Assembly: GCA_016793865.1 (NCBI GenBank)
Contig: JAEULJ010000001.1
Span: 639,496 to 703,495 of the forward strand
DNA from: Altererythrobacter sp.
Lineage (GTDB): Bacteria; Pseudomonadota; Alphaproteobacteria; Sphingomonadales; Sphingomonadaceae
Direction: 5' to 3'
Length of the DNA stretch: 64,000 nt
The position numbers were made by a program, and so were the translations under genes. Within the stretch, counting starts at the first letter, position 1, and each line of letters starts with the position of its first letter. Of this stretch, positions 17,100-25,806 are shown one piece after another. The notes beneath the pieces were generated by a model. The model saw nothing but the letters and a program-made list of their open reading frames with translations. It ran no database searches and was not told the DNA's origin.

Positions 17100-18311
17100 C
17101 TAGCTGCCAGCCAGCGGCAGGATCTCGATCTTGTCGAACGTCCCGGAAATACCCTGGGTGTTTGCGAGCAAGGCAGTTTGTAGCGACAGGGTCTGGAATG
17201 GGCACGTGCTCGGCACTGCGAAAACAGCGGTGGTTGATGATACTGCCGCCCTGCCCAGGGGGGTGCCATTGGGATAGCAGGTAAGGACCCATTCAAGTCC
17301 CGGTGCCGCTTCCGCCGATAGGTTGTGCCTGGCTTCGATGCGAAATCTCCCAGGTGTCAGAGCCGTGATTTGGCGAAGGATGGGTCCTCGGAAGCTTTGC
17401 GTCGTATCGAACGCAAGGCGTGTGCCATCGCTCACTCGGTCGAACCGCGTATCGGCCAGCGCCTCTTCAGGAATCTGCCAATCGAACGGTGTGGAAGCGG
17501 ATCCCGCTCTTGAAAACTGGGGGTCGAACGAACGGTTGGGCCGTGCGTCAGGATGATTTGAGCGAAAATAGCGCCAAGCAAGCGCGCGCATTCCTTTGCC
17601 GAAAGTGGTGGCAACGAGTGTGTCCTTGACATCGGTCTCGATCGCCATGCCCCTCCGAGGTGCTTCGGCAAAAAACGCGATCGTTGACTCGGCCTGCGGC
17701 GCCTTCTGTGCAGCATAAACCACGAAGTCGCGCCTCCAGGGGGCGGGTCCTGCCATCCGCGCCAGTCGCTCTCTCACCACGGGATCGCGCAGCGCATTGG
17801 CCAGTACGGGAAACAGCAGACTTGGCGCATCGCGGGCCGTTCGCAACGCCCTATCGTAATGGGTCAGAACCGTGTCGATATCTCCTCTCTCCGAGGCGTA
17901 ATTGATGGCCCACAGATGAGTCTGCAATTCGCGACTGGAAAGCTTAGCTCCATACTGAAAGGCTTTTAGAGCGCCAGCGCGGTCACCCTGCACCTCATGC
18001 CGCAGGCCGATAGCGCTGGCGGCACGAGCGGTTGTAGGATCAGCCATCAGCGCGGCCACTGCGTAACTTGAGTTCTGCGTCAGCGGACCAGAATTGGCCG
18101 TGACAGCAGAGCCGAGCACCAACGCATTGTTGATCCTGCCATCGAAAGGCCAAATCTGAACGGCTTTCTCGGGCAACGACTTGGAAATAACCGTGGCGAG
18201 CGTGGCGCTAAGCGACGCATATGCAAGAGCAAGTGAAACGACTCCAAGCGCTATGCGAATTCCGGTACCCAGACCTGCGGCCTTCGCCCGGGTGTCAGGC
18301 GAAGCGTGCAT
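17100..18311 (-). CDS. Membrane-anchored TPR-like protein of the polysaccharide locus, unknown function
   Basis: 403 residues. One N-terminal membrane helix (about 18-42) is followed by a helical TPR-like region (about 85-200, with GALKAFQYGAKLS and VLTHYDRALRTA). The C-terminal half is beta-rich (about 260-403, with GRFRIEARHN and FQTLSLQTAL) and resembles a carbohydrate-binding-like sandwich, though no family is certain. The start overlaps the stop of the Wzc-like kinase by one nucleotide (TGATG), so translation is coupled. It probably works with the Wza/Wzc export complex in the periplasm (inference from position). Confidence 0.85.
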   Translation of the reverse strand: MHASPDTRAKAAGLGTGIRIALGVVSLALAYASLSATLATVISKSLPEKAVQIWPFDGRINNALVLGSAVTANSGPLTQNSSYAVAALMADPTTARAASAIGLRHEVQGDRAGALKAFQYGAKLSSRELQTHLWAINYASERGDIDTVLTHYDRALRTARDAPSLLFPVLANALRDPVVRERLARMAGPAPWRRDFVVYAAQKAPQAESTIAFFAEAPRRGMAIETDVKDTLVATTFGKGMRALAWRYFRSNHPDARPNRSFDPQFSRAGSASTPFDWQIPEEALADTRFDRVSDGTRLAFDTTQSFRGPILRQITALTPGRFRIEARHNLSAEAAPGLEWVLTCYPNGTPLGRAAVSSTTAVFAVPSTCPFQTLSLQTALLANTQGISGTFDKIEILPLAGS

Positions 18312-20512
18312 CAGGCCGGCTCGGTTTTCGTGTCCGGTGCGCCATATGAATAGCTGTATTCGTAACCATACCCGTGATGGGCTTTCGATGGCTCGAACTT
18401 GGTCAGAACACAGCCAAGCAAGCGAATGTCCGCCACATCCAGGCGGCCTAGCGAAGCGGTGACAAGGCTCGACTTGATATTGTGCGCTTCGACACAGTAG
18501 ACGATCCCGTCCACCTGGCTGGCGATGAGAGGAGCGTCGGCAAGGCCCAATACAGGCGGGGCATCAATGATTACATGATCGTAATCCGCCGCGAGCCGCT
18601 CGACAAGCGCGGTCAGCCGCCGACCGGAAAGGAGCTCGGCGGCGTTTGGCGGCAAGGGGCCTGCCGACATCGCAGTGACACCCAACTGAGGTATCTCGAA
18701 GGTTGATCCGTCGAGGTTGTCGTCCCCTGAGAGGAAATTGCTCAAGCCGCGATCGCGATCGACCTGTCCCCAGTGATGCACCGATGGAGAACGCATATCG
18801 CCATCGATCAGGATCACGGAACGGCCCGAGCGCACCAACGTAGCCGCCAACGCGAGGGAGGTGGTTGACTTGCCTTCCGAAGGGCGCGTGGAAGTAACTG
18901 CAAGCGCCCGCGGAATTCCGTCTTGCGTGGCGAAACTCAGATTTGTCTGGACGCTCAGATAAGCATCGAACATCTCCGACTTTCTATCGGCGAGCGAGAC
19001 TTGCGGATCCTCGCCCTTCAACAACGGGATCGTGCCCAGCAGCGGCAGCCCGATGCGTTTGCGGAAGTTCTCGGGATCCTCGATCGCATCGTCCAGCTGC
19101 TCCAGGGCAAGGGCCAGAACGGCGCCCAGGAAGAGGCCCAGCACGGCCGAAGCGAAGAGATTGAGGATAATATTCGGGCTCGAGGGCTTCCGCGGAGCGA
19201 AGGCCCTATCGACAATGGCGACATTGTTGACCCCGACTCCAGCCGCGACTCCAATCTCCTTGAAGCGCTGCAAGAGGCCATCGTAGAGCGCGCGGTTGGT
19301 ATCCACTTCCTGCTGAAAAATATTGTACTGAATGCTTCGGCGGCGCAGCGAAAGATAATCGTCTTTCAGACCCGCCACTCGCTGCCGCAGGCTGTTCTCG
19401 CGCTGCAACGCCTGACGATACTCCGACTGATAGGACGCAGCGACGCGGTTCTCTTCTCGTGAGATTGAACTGTCCAGCTGGTCGATCTGGGTCTTAATCT
19501 GTATGGCGGTAGGATATTCGGGCTCGAACTGAACGAGCAGTCGTTCGTAATCCGCCATCAACTCGGCGCGCCTTTGACGCAGATTGCTGATTGCGGTGTT
19601 GCGCAGGGCTTCTGCCGAGGCCCCCGCCCCACCTGCTTGCCGATAGCGTGCTTCCGCCTCGATGCGCGCCGCAATCGACTCGTTGAGGGCGGTGTTCAAA
19701 GCAGAAAGATCGTCGCTCACGATGGAGCGGTCTCCCACCCCGCTTGACCCTGAACCCTGCGCGGGAAGGTTGATAATCTGCTCCTGAGAAGCATAGGCGA
19801 CCAGCTGTCGTTGCGATTCATCAAGGCGCGCCTTGTATTCAGCGAGCTGTCGCTGGAGCACTTCACGGCCATATGCCGTCGCTTCGCTCTTGCGATCGAG
19901 GTTCGTCTCGATGAATTGTTGAGCCCAGGCATTGGCGACTGTTGCGGAGAAGTCCGCATCTGGGCTCGTGAAGCGGATCTCTACGAGACGGGACAGCCGG
20001 GCCGGGCTGACCACCAAATTGTCGATGAGTATCTCGCCAGCCAGCATCTGACGCCGGGCCCGGCTGTCGCCGCTGTAGCGACCGTTCGAGAGCTTCAGCG
20101 CGGGGTCGTCCGAAAACTGATCGAACATTGCGAAGAATTCCGGTTTGTCGACCAGGCGCAATTCCTTCGCAACATTTTCGGAAAGCGTTCGTGAACTGAG
20201 GAGCCCATATTGTGTCTGGTAAAATTCCTGATCTGCGATGCTGGCCTCGCGCTCGACCCCTTGGAAATTGGTCACCCGGTCAGATTCACGTGAGATTTCG
20301 ATGGTGGATGCCGCGGTGTATTTCGGCGTCATCAGCAGGGTCACGATGATCCCGAGCGCGAGAAAGCCGATGAGGCTCGCAGCGATGACCAGGCGCCACC
20401 GCTTCGCAATGTTCAGATATTGACGAATTAGCGGAATTGTGTCCGATTCCCGCGCCGATGGCAGAGAGGCGGGGTTGGCGTTGGCGCGCGTCGGCGCGGT
20501 GAGCAGGCCCAT
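18311..20512 (-). CDS. Wzc/GumC-type polysaccharide co-polymerase with BY-kinase domain
   Basis: 733 residues. A Wzz domain lies between two membrane helices (about 42-62 and 450-470) with a long periplasmic coiled coil, followed by a cytoplasmic tyrosine autokinase. The Walker A is in TRPSEGKSTT (about 545-555), Walker A' in LIDGDMRSP, and Walker B in IIDAPPVLGLADA. The C-terminus carries a tyrosine cluster (YGYEYSYSY), the autophosphorylation tail. It sets chain length and drives export with Wza. Only 2 nt separate it from the upstream Wza-like gene, and it is coupled to the TPR gene. No partner phosphatase gene is in the window. Confidence 0.94.
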   Translation of the reverse strand: MGLLTAPTRANANPASLPSARESDTIPLIRQYLNIAKRWRLVIAASLIGFLALGIIVTLLMTPKYTAASTIEISRESDRVTNFQGVEREASIADQEFYQTQYGLLSSRTLSENVAKELRLVDKPEFFAMFDQFSDDPALKLSNGRYSGDSRARRQMLAGEILIDNLVVSPARLSRLVEIRFTSPDADFSATVANAWAQQFIETNLDRKSEATAYGREVLQRQLAEYKARLDESQRQLVAYASQEQIINLPAQGSGSSGVGDRSIVSDDLSALNTALNESIAARIEAEARYRQAGGAGASAEALRNTAISNLRQRRAELMADYERLLVQFEPEYPTAIQIKTQIDQLDSSISREENRVAASYQSEYRQALQRENSLRQRVAGLKDDYLSLRRRSIQYNIFQQEVDTNRALYDGLLQRFKEIGVAAGVGVNNVAIVDRAFAPRKPSSPNIILNLFASAVLGLFLGAVLALALEQLDDAIEDPENFRKRIGLPLLGTIPLLKGEDPQVSLADRKSEMFDAYLSVQTNLSFATQDGIPRALAVTSTRPSEGKSTTSLALAATLVRSGRSVILIDGDMRSPSVHHWGQVDRDRGLSNFLSGDDNLDGSTFEIPQLGVTAMSAGPLPPNAAELLSGRRLTALVERLAADYDHVIIDAPPVLGLADAPLIASQVDGIVYCVEAHNIKSSLVTASLGRLDVADIRLLGCVLTKFEPSKAHHGYGYEYSYSYGAPDTKTEPA

Positions 20513-20514
20513 GC

Positions 20515-21228
20515 TCAGTTCCCCAATATGGCGATCAGAGGGGAGGCGAGCAGCGGCGATACGGACACCAGATCCTTGAATAGCCTGCGCTGCGGCGAGT
20601 CTCCGACGATCACGATGTCGTTGGCGTAAACGGCCGGGTCTGGATAGAGACCGCGCCGGATTGCCTCCAGACTATATAAGCCGGCCATGCGACGCCCTTC
20701 CACGGTGCGCATGATAACCACGTCTTCTAGCCGGGCGAACTCGGACAAGCCCTTGGCCGAGGCGATCGCTCGCGAGAGGGTTGTCTGGTTCGTGACCGGA
20801 TAGAGGCCCGGCTCCTCAACCTCGCCGTCCACAGTCACGACCTGGCTGACAGAATTCTTGATGTTTACAGTGACATCGGGCTGCTTGATGTAGCGCCCCG
20901 CCAGAGACCGCTCGATTATGGCGGCAAGCTCGTCGGCCGTCTTGCCACGAGCTTCCAACGTGCCGATCAGCGGCATCGCGATGCGCCCACTGGCGTCGAC
21001 CTGAATTTCCCTGGTTAGCTCTTCGACGTTGAAGACATTCACTTCGATCGTGTCCAGCGGGCCGATCAACGAAGGCCGGTCCTCAGCAGTCAAATCCCCA
21101 CGAGTGGGAGCGGGCAGAGCCGATTCCTGGCGGACTACCGTAAAGTCGACGGTCGACTGTAAAGGCTTTCGCTCGCCACAGGCCGCCAGAGCCACGCAGG
21201 CGAACAAGACACTGTATTTCCAGAACAT
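20515..21228 (-). CDS. Outer-membrane polysaccharide export lipoprotein (Wza/GumB-like)
   Basis: 237 residues. A lipoprotein signal (VALAAC, Cys near residue 17) is followed by the Poly_export domain (GPLDTIEVNVFNVEELTRE, about 55-130) and an SLBB domain (VTVDGEVEEPGLYPV, about 150-230). It is shorter than E. coli Wza and resembles GumB-type exporters. It forms the outer-membrane channel for the polysaccharide. It is first of the wza-wzc-TPR unit; 240 bp upstream separates it from the divergent fkbM gene. No good ribosome site is seen before the ATG at 21228. Confidence 0.92.
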   Translation of the reverse strand: MFWKYSVLFACVALAACGERKPLQSTVDFTVVRQESALPAPTRGDLTAEDRPSLIGPLDTIEVNVFNVEELTREIQVDASGRIAMPLIGTLEARGKTADELAAIIERSLAGRYIKQPDVTVNIKNSVSQVVTVDGEVEEPGLYPVTNQTTLSRAIASAKGLSEFARLEDVVIMRTVEGRRMAGLYSLEAIRRGLYPDPAVYANDIVIVGDSPQRRLFKDLVSVSPLLASPLIAILGN

Positions 21229-21468
21229 TCTGTAGATTTTATCCGGCGAAATGGGGATAGTTTGAGGCTATATGCGTCGTTTGGGGGCGAGTAAAGGCTG
21301 CGAGCGCCGAGATTGAGCCGGATGGCGATGTGCACATAGCTTCGAAATTGCGCCAATACCTGTCGAGACTTGTCTGTACGATGAATTTTCGGCGACGGCG
21401 CGGGATTCAATGGCCTAGTTGGTCCCCTCCCTCTCATCGATGATCACCACCCAAAAGGATTTCAGCTG

Positions 21469-22176
21469 ATGCCGGCGCTTTCGTCGGCCATACGGACCTT
21501 GTTTGCCGCAGCAGGGCTGTCGGTGGACCGTGCGAAGTACGGGTATGCTTCGGACCGCCGCACGGCAATCGCCAATGCCGGAATAGACCTCCTTATCGAT
21601 GCGGGCGCCAATGAAGGGCAGTATGCAACTGCACTACGTCGAGAGGGCTACACAGGGGCAATTCACTCGCTTGAGCCCTTGCCGGATGCCTTCGCCCGGC
21701 TGTCTGCATTGGCGGCTGCGGATGGGTCGTGGACTGTGACAAACGTTGCTGCAGGCGCAACGATGGGCCGTGCAGAATTTCATGTTTCGGAAGACTCCGT
21801 CTGCAGCTCGATCCTGCAGCCCACCGCCTCGCTAATCGACGCCATTCCGACTGCGCAAATTGCGAAGACGATCTTCGTCGAAGCCGTACGCCTGGATGAG
21901 ATTGCCTTGCCCGCCCATCACCGCCTCATGCTCAAGCTGGACGTGCAGGGTTTTGAGAAGAGCGCCCTTGACGGAGCGGCGGGCCTCATTGGACAGCTCC
22001 GCCTGCTCGAAATCGAGTTGGGCATCGAACAGGGATACGAAAACGGCTATGGGCTTGTTGGGGCCCTGCCAGAACTCAAGGCACTCGGCTTCCGATTGAT
22101 CTCGATGAATCGCGGAGCGACCAATACCAAGACCGGGCGGCTCATCGATGTCGACGTGCTTCTGGCGCGGGATTAA
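21469..22176 (+). CDS. FkbM family SAM-dependent methyltransferase
   Basis: 235 residues. The SAM-binding loop DAGANEGQYA lies near residue 44. HSLEPLPDAFARL, LKLDVQGFEKSAL and LLEIELG follow, in the FkbM order. These enzymes O-methylate sugars or small molecules, so methylation of the exopolysaccharide is the simplest guess. It is the only plus-strand gene inside the locus after wecB. Its last 35 nt overlap the convergent glycosyltransferase gene tail-to-tail. Confidence 0.9.
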   Translation: MPALSSAIRTLFAAAGLSVDRAKYGYASDRRTAIANAGIDLLIDAGANEGQYATALRREGYTGAIHSLEPLPDAFARLSALAAADGSWTVTNVAAGATMGRAEFHVSEDSVCSSILQPTASLIDAIPTAQIAKTIFVEAVRLDEIALPAHHRLMLKLDVQGFEKSALDGAAGLIGQLRLLEIELGIEQGYENGYGLVGALPELKALGFRLISMNRGATNTKTGRLIDVDVLLARD

Positions 22177-23335
22177 GTTGCTCGTGATCGTGAGGGCCGC
22201 GCAGCGTTTGGATCGACCTTCGGGGGCCAAGCAGCCGCCGTAACAGGTCAGCGTCGAATACTTGCGCGTCAAACTTTCGTTCAGCCATCGCTCGACTTGC
22301 TCTTCCCATGGCGCTCACCCGCTCCGGTTCACCCAGCAGACTTCGGATCGCAGCCACAAGCGCCTCGCTGCTGCGCGGTTTAATCAGCAGGCCGTTGACG
22401 CCGTCTTCAACGGTCTCGCGGCAGCCGACGCTGTCGGTCGTGATGACGGCTCTGCCGATTGCCATGGCTTCCTGGATGCTGCGCGGCACTCCTTCGCGAT
22501 AAAACGAAGGCAGCACGAATACGTCGCATTGAGCGAGACGCTCGGCGACGTCGCCTACCTGGCCTGGCCATTCGATGAGGCCAGCCGACCGCCACCCTTC
22601 CACTTCTTGGCGGGTGATGGCACTTGGGTTGTCGTCGAGGCCGCCCAGAAGAACGAAACGGGCGCGCGGATCCTCCTGAAAGACGCGCGCCGCTTCTACG
22701 AAATGATAGACACCCTTTTCCTCGATGAGACGGCTAGCCATCAGGAAGGTCATCCGGCCGGCAACCTGCTGCGGTTTGTGGGGGAACTGAGCCAAGTCCA
22801 CACCGATCGCACCGACGTTCTCCACCTCCTTCAATCCCGCACGACTGCGCAGAACCTCTCGATCATCCGGGTTGAGGACCAGCACCGCCGCGGCGTGCTT
22901 CAAGGAGAAAGACAGCAGTTTCCCAATCAGCGCGCCCAACAATCTGCGACGGCGACCCGCCCCCTCATCCGCAAACCCGAACCCCAAGCCCTCGAGGAGC
23001 ACGACGACACGGTCGATGCCGGCCAGCCGGGCCGCGATCGTGCCATAGATTCCCGGCTTGATGAAATAGGCCAACACGGCATCCGGGCGGTCCTTGCTAA
23101 GCTGGCGGTGCAGACTGCGTAGGCTTAGCGCTTCGCTCCACGGCGACAATCCGGAGCGGGAGAGCGAGAAATCCCGCGGTTGAGCGCCAAGCGCGCAAAC
23201 TGCCTGCCGCGATGCGCTGGAGTGGTCTGGTGCGAAAGCGAGGACCTCGTGCCCCTCGGCCACCGCGAGGCGCATCAGGGTACTGCGGAAGTTGAGCAGG
23301 GATTGTGCCCCGTTTCCAATGATTGCGATCTTCAT
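22142..23335 (-). CDS. Glycosyltransferase family 4 (GT-B)
   Basis: 397 residues. The N-terminal GT-B half (MKIAIIGNGAQSLLNFR, with FIKPGIYGTIAARLAG) is followed by a GT4 C-terminal half with SRLIEEKGVYHF, VLLGGLD, VLPSFYREGVPRSIQEAMA (about 285-303) and TTDSVGCRETVEDG. It resembles enzymes that transfer HexNAc-type sugars to undecaprenyl-linked acceptors, but the donor cannot be assigned. It starts 7 bp after the EpsG-like gene and ends inside the convergent fkbM gene by 35 nt. Confidence 0.93.
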   Translation of the reverse strand: MKIAIIGNGAQSLLNFRSTLMRLAVAEGHEVLAFAPDHSSASRQAVCALGAQPRDFSLSRSGLSPWSEALSLRSLHRQLSKDRPDAVLAYFIKPGIYGTIAARLAGIDRVVVLLEGLGFGFADEGAGRRRRLLGALIGKLLSFSLKHAAAVLVLNPDDREVLRSRAGLKEVENVGAIGVDLAQFPHKPQQVAGRMTFLMASRLIEEKGVYHFVEAARVFQEDPRARFVLLGGLDDNPSAITRQEVEGWRSAGLIEWPGQVGDVAERLAQCDVFVLPSFYREGVPRSIQEAMAIGRAVITTDSVGCRETVEDGVNGLLIKPRSSEALVAAIRSLLGEPERVSAMGRASRAMAERKFDAQVFDADLLRRLLGPRRSIQTLRGPHDHEQLNPAPEARRHR

Positions 23336-23342
23336 TGGCTGT

Positions 23343-24401
23343 TCAAACCCACTTTTCGAACAAGACGTTGTTGTAGGGAACCCAGAACCTGACGAAGGTG
23401 GCGTAGAGGAGCCACACCGCCAATGTCAGGCCATAGAGAGCCAGTATCGTGGCTTTCAGCAGTGCCTGCAGAGTGGGATGGGAGGACATGGAATAGATCA
23501 GCCCGGACAGGATTGCGCCCTGGAACGGAATCATCAGCACACCGATGCGATCAACGAAGGTTGTAGACGGAATCAGGAAATACGCCGGAAGCAACACTAG
23601 CGTGACGACGGCGGCGTTGCGCAGAAGCCTGTCGTGCGGGCTGAAGACTTCATGCGGCTTGCGTACGAGGAAGAAGGCCAAGCCCGAAAACGCGCCGATC
23701 GCCAGTCGTGGCAGCGTGCCTGAGGATTCGAGGTCGCCTTCGAAATAGAGGGATAGCACGTCCGAAAGATTGTTGGACACCACTGTCAGCGCCAGCAGGC
23801 CCGCCATGGCGCCGCCAATCAAGTACGTCGCCCAGCGATTCTGGCTGCCGGACATGATGAACAGCGGGAAAGCAATGATGGCCGATTTGTGAAACAGCGT
23901 CGCGATCACGAGCAACGAGAGCCACCGCCAGTCGATGGAATTGCGAAACAGAGCGTAGGCCATCATGACACAACCGATGGCGGTAGCCTGGCGCGTATAG
24001 CCCATGGCGGTTATGTACACCAACGCCGGGATCAGGACCGCAAAGGCAAGGGCGGGAAGTCGCTGCACATTGCAGAACGCCGCGAGCCCTGCGGAGAAGA
24101 TCGCGGCGCAAATCAGGTTGACGTGCCATACCTGCCCGCCGAGCCGGCCGACCAGCCAGTTGATCAAAGAGTATGCGCTGTCCCCGTAGGTCAACGACCA
24201 GGCCAGGTCGGATCGATAGATATCAAGAAAGATGATTTCGTAAGTGAGCCAGTCGACGCCGATGACGTAGCGAAAACCGACAAAGAGCGAGAGCGGGATC
24301 ACGAGCGCGATCGCAAGGCGCCACCATGGCGTGAACGGCTTCCACAGGTTGGCCATGGCGATCGCCGCGCTAACGGCGTAGATTGTGGCATACACCATCA
24401 T
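23343..24401 (-). CDS. EpsG-family (Wzy-like) polysaccharide polymerase
   Basis: 352 residues with about nine to ten predicted membrane helices. The EpsG hallmark is present near residues 42-55: FRYVIGVDWLTYE, then a long loop with YSLINWLV. Such proteins polymerise lipid-linked repeat units in the periplasm. It lies between the beta-helix protein (31 bp upstream) and a GT4 (7 bp downstream), in the same minus-strand unit. A second polymerase/ligase-like protein lies at 29707-31098, so the division of labour is open. Confidence 0.85.
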   Translation of the reverse strand: MMVYATIYAVSAAIAMANLWKPFTPWWRLAIALVIPLSLFVGFRYVIGVDWLTYEIIFLDIYRSDLAWSLTYGDSAYSLINWLVGRLGGQVWHVNLICAAIFSAGLAAFCNVQRLPALAFAVLIPALVYITAMGYTRQATAIGCVMMAYALFRNSIDWRWLSLLVIATLFHKSAIIAFPLFIMSGSQNRWATYLIGGAMAGLLALTVVSNNLSDVLSLYFEGDLESSGTLPRLAIGAFSGLAFFLVRKPHEVFSPHDRLLRNAAVVTLVLLPAYFLIPSTTFVDRIGVLMIPFQGAILSGLIYSMSSHPTLQALLKATILALYGLTLAVWLLYATFVRFWVPYNNVLFEKWV

Positions 24402-24432
24402 CGCGGTGTCATCTCAGTTAGCGCTGCCATGA

Positions 24433-25806
24433 TCAGGCGATCGCCCCAAAAGGCCGCCACGTACCGGGCGTTCCTGCTTTTACGCAGGTCCAGCCCAGGT
24501 AGCCCCCCTGAACCGGCGCCTCGTTCATCCAGATGGCGCCGCGATCGAACGTGCCCTGCATGGGCGGGCGCAAGCCCGACCCGGCCAGAGCAGCCCCTCC
24601 GGCGCTGCCGAATGACAAACCATTCGGGAACCAGGGCCGGTTTTTGACGACGTTGCGGTCGACGTCCCGGCTCGGAAAGCGGATCACAGGCGTCTCGTCG
24701 CTCAGGAAATCGACATAATTCGCGGACAGCAGGCGAGCGATGCGGAATGATTTCTTCGAGTCCGCTTGAAGGTGAAGGCCGTCCAGGTTCAGCCGGCAAT
24801 CGGCGAAGCTGCCTTGCGTGTCTTCATCTGTAGCGCCCCGACCGCCTATGGCAATGCCCTCGCGACCGGTCGCCAGCCCCCCTGCCGGCGAGGCCGCGAG
24901 CCACGTCGGTGATCCGCCTTTGATGTCGCCCTGGGGTCCCAGCACGAGATTGCGGGGGTTGAGTTGGTACTGTTGTCCGATTTCGGCGAAACAGCCGATG
25001 AAGATGCTCGCGTTCGGCCCGGAAGGTTCGGACCAGAAGCCGGCACCGCGGTTGTCAGCTGCTTCGGCCGCAAGATAGACGTTGCCGATAAGGCTCGCAT
25101 CTTGGAAGCCATGGCCACCATTTTCGAACGCGCGAGCACCGACGAGCACGCATGAATTCGCATCGTCTCCTGCAAAGGCGAAGCCGGCTCCGCCGTTGGA
25201 ACGCGACGTGCAGTTGATGAAAGAGCTTCCGTTGGCGTTGCCGGCTATCTTTGCGGTCGATGCTTCGACGCGAAACCCATCGCCGTGGAAGCCGACTGCG
25301 TTGACCTGGTAGAGATAGGCAGGCGTCGCAATCAACAGCCCGTGACGTGGTCCGCGCCGCTCGGCGATGTTGCGAAAGGTGATACCGCTTACTGTCGTGC
25401 GCCGGGCGTCTCCCCGGAGGGGCGTGGTCCGGTCATGGGGGATTATAATACCCGCCGTCTCTCCACCAATCGCCGCGTACGCTCCGGCGTCGAAGAGGAT
25501 TTCCGTACTGTCGGACGTCCCGCCCTCAATGGTAAGGGGCTTCTGAAGCACGAGCGAGCGCGTTAGTCGATATCGCTTACCGCCCTCGACGAATAGCCGG
25601 GCACCGGCAGGAAGCTTGGCGAGCGCGCGCTCGAAGGCGATGCTGTCGTCGGCTCGACCGTCACCCACGGCGCCGAAATCGTGGATTGAGGCAGAGTGGG
25701 AAGGCCCGTTGGAGGCGACTCCTGTCCCTTGCGGAAGGGCGGGGGCGAGACCGGCTCCGGCGATTGAGGTCTCGATGAACGCGCGCCTATCCATTGCGGT
25801 GTTCAT
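24433..25806 (-). CDS. Tat-type exported right-handed beta-helix protein (pectate-lyase-like fold)
   Basis: 457 residues. The N-terminus DRRAFIETS followed by a hydrophobic stretch looks like a Tat signal. A pectate-lyase-3-like entrance motif (DFGAVGDGRADDSIAFERAL, about 42-62) leads into a parallel beta-helix with Asn/Gly-rich turns (about 100-350). It resembles polysaccharide lyases, epimerases or phage tailspikes; no catalytic set could be assigned. Its ATG overlaps the preceding GT4 stop by 4 nt, so it is made together with the biosynthetic enzymes and may trim or modify the polymer (inference). Confidence 0.85.
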   Translation of the reverse strand: MNTAMDRRAFIETSIAGAGLAPALPQGTGVASNGPSHSASIHDFGAVGDGRADDSIAFERALAKLPAGARLFVEGGKRYRLTRSLVLQKPLTIEGGTSDSTEILFDAGAYAAIGGETAGIIIPHDRTTPLRGDARRTTVSGITFRNIAERRGPRHGLLIATPAYLYQVNAVGFHGDGFRVEASTAKIAGNANGSSFINCTSRSNGGAGFAFAGDDANSCVLVGARAFENGGHGFQDASLIGNVYLAAEAADNRGAGFWSEPSGPNASIFIGCFAEIGQQYQLNPRNLVLGPQGDIKGGSPTWLAASPAGGLATGREGIAIGGRGATDEDTQGSFADCRLNLDGLHLQADSKKSFRIARLLSANYVDFLSDETPVIRFPSRDVDRNVVKNRPWFPNGLSFGSAGGAALAGSGLRPPMQGTFDRGAIWMNEAPVQGGYLGWTCVKAGTPGTWRPFGAIA

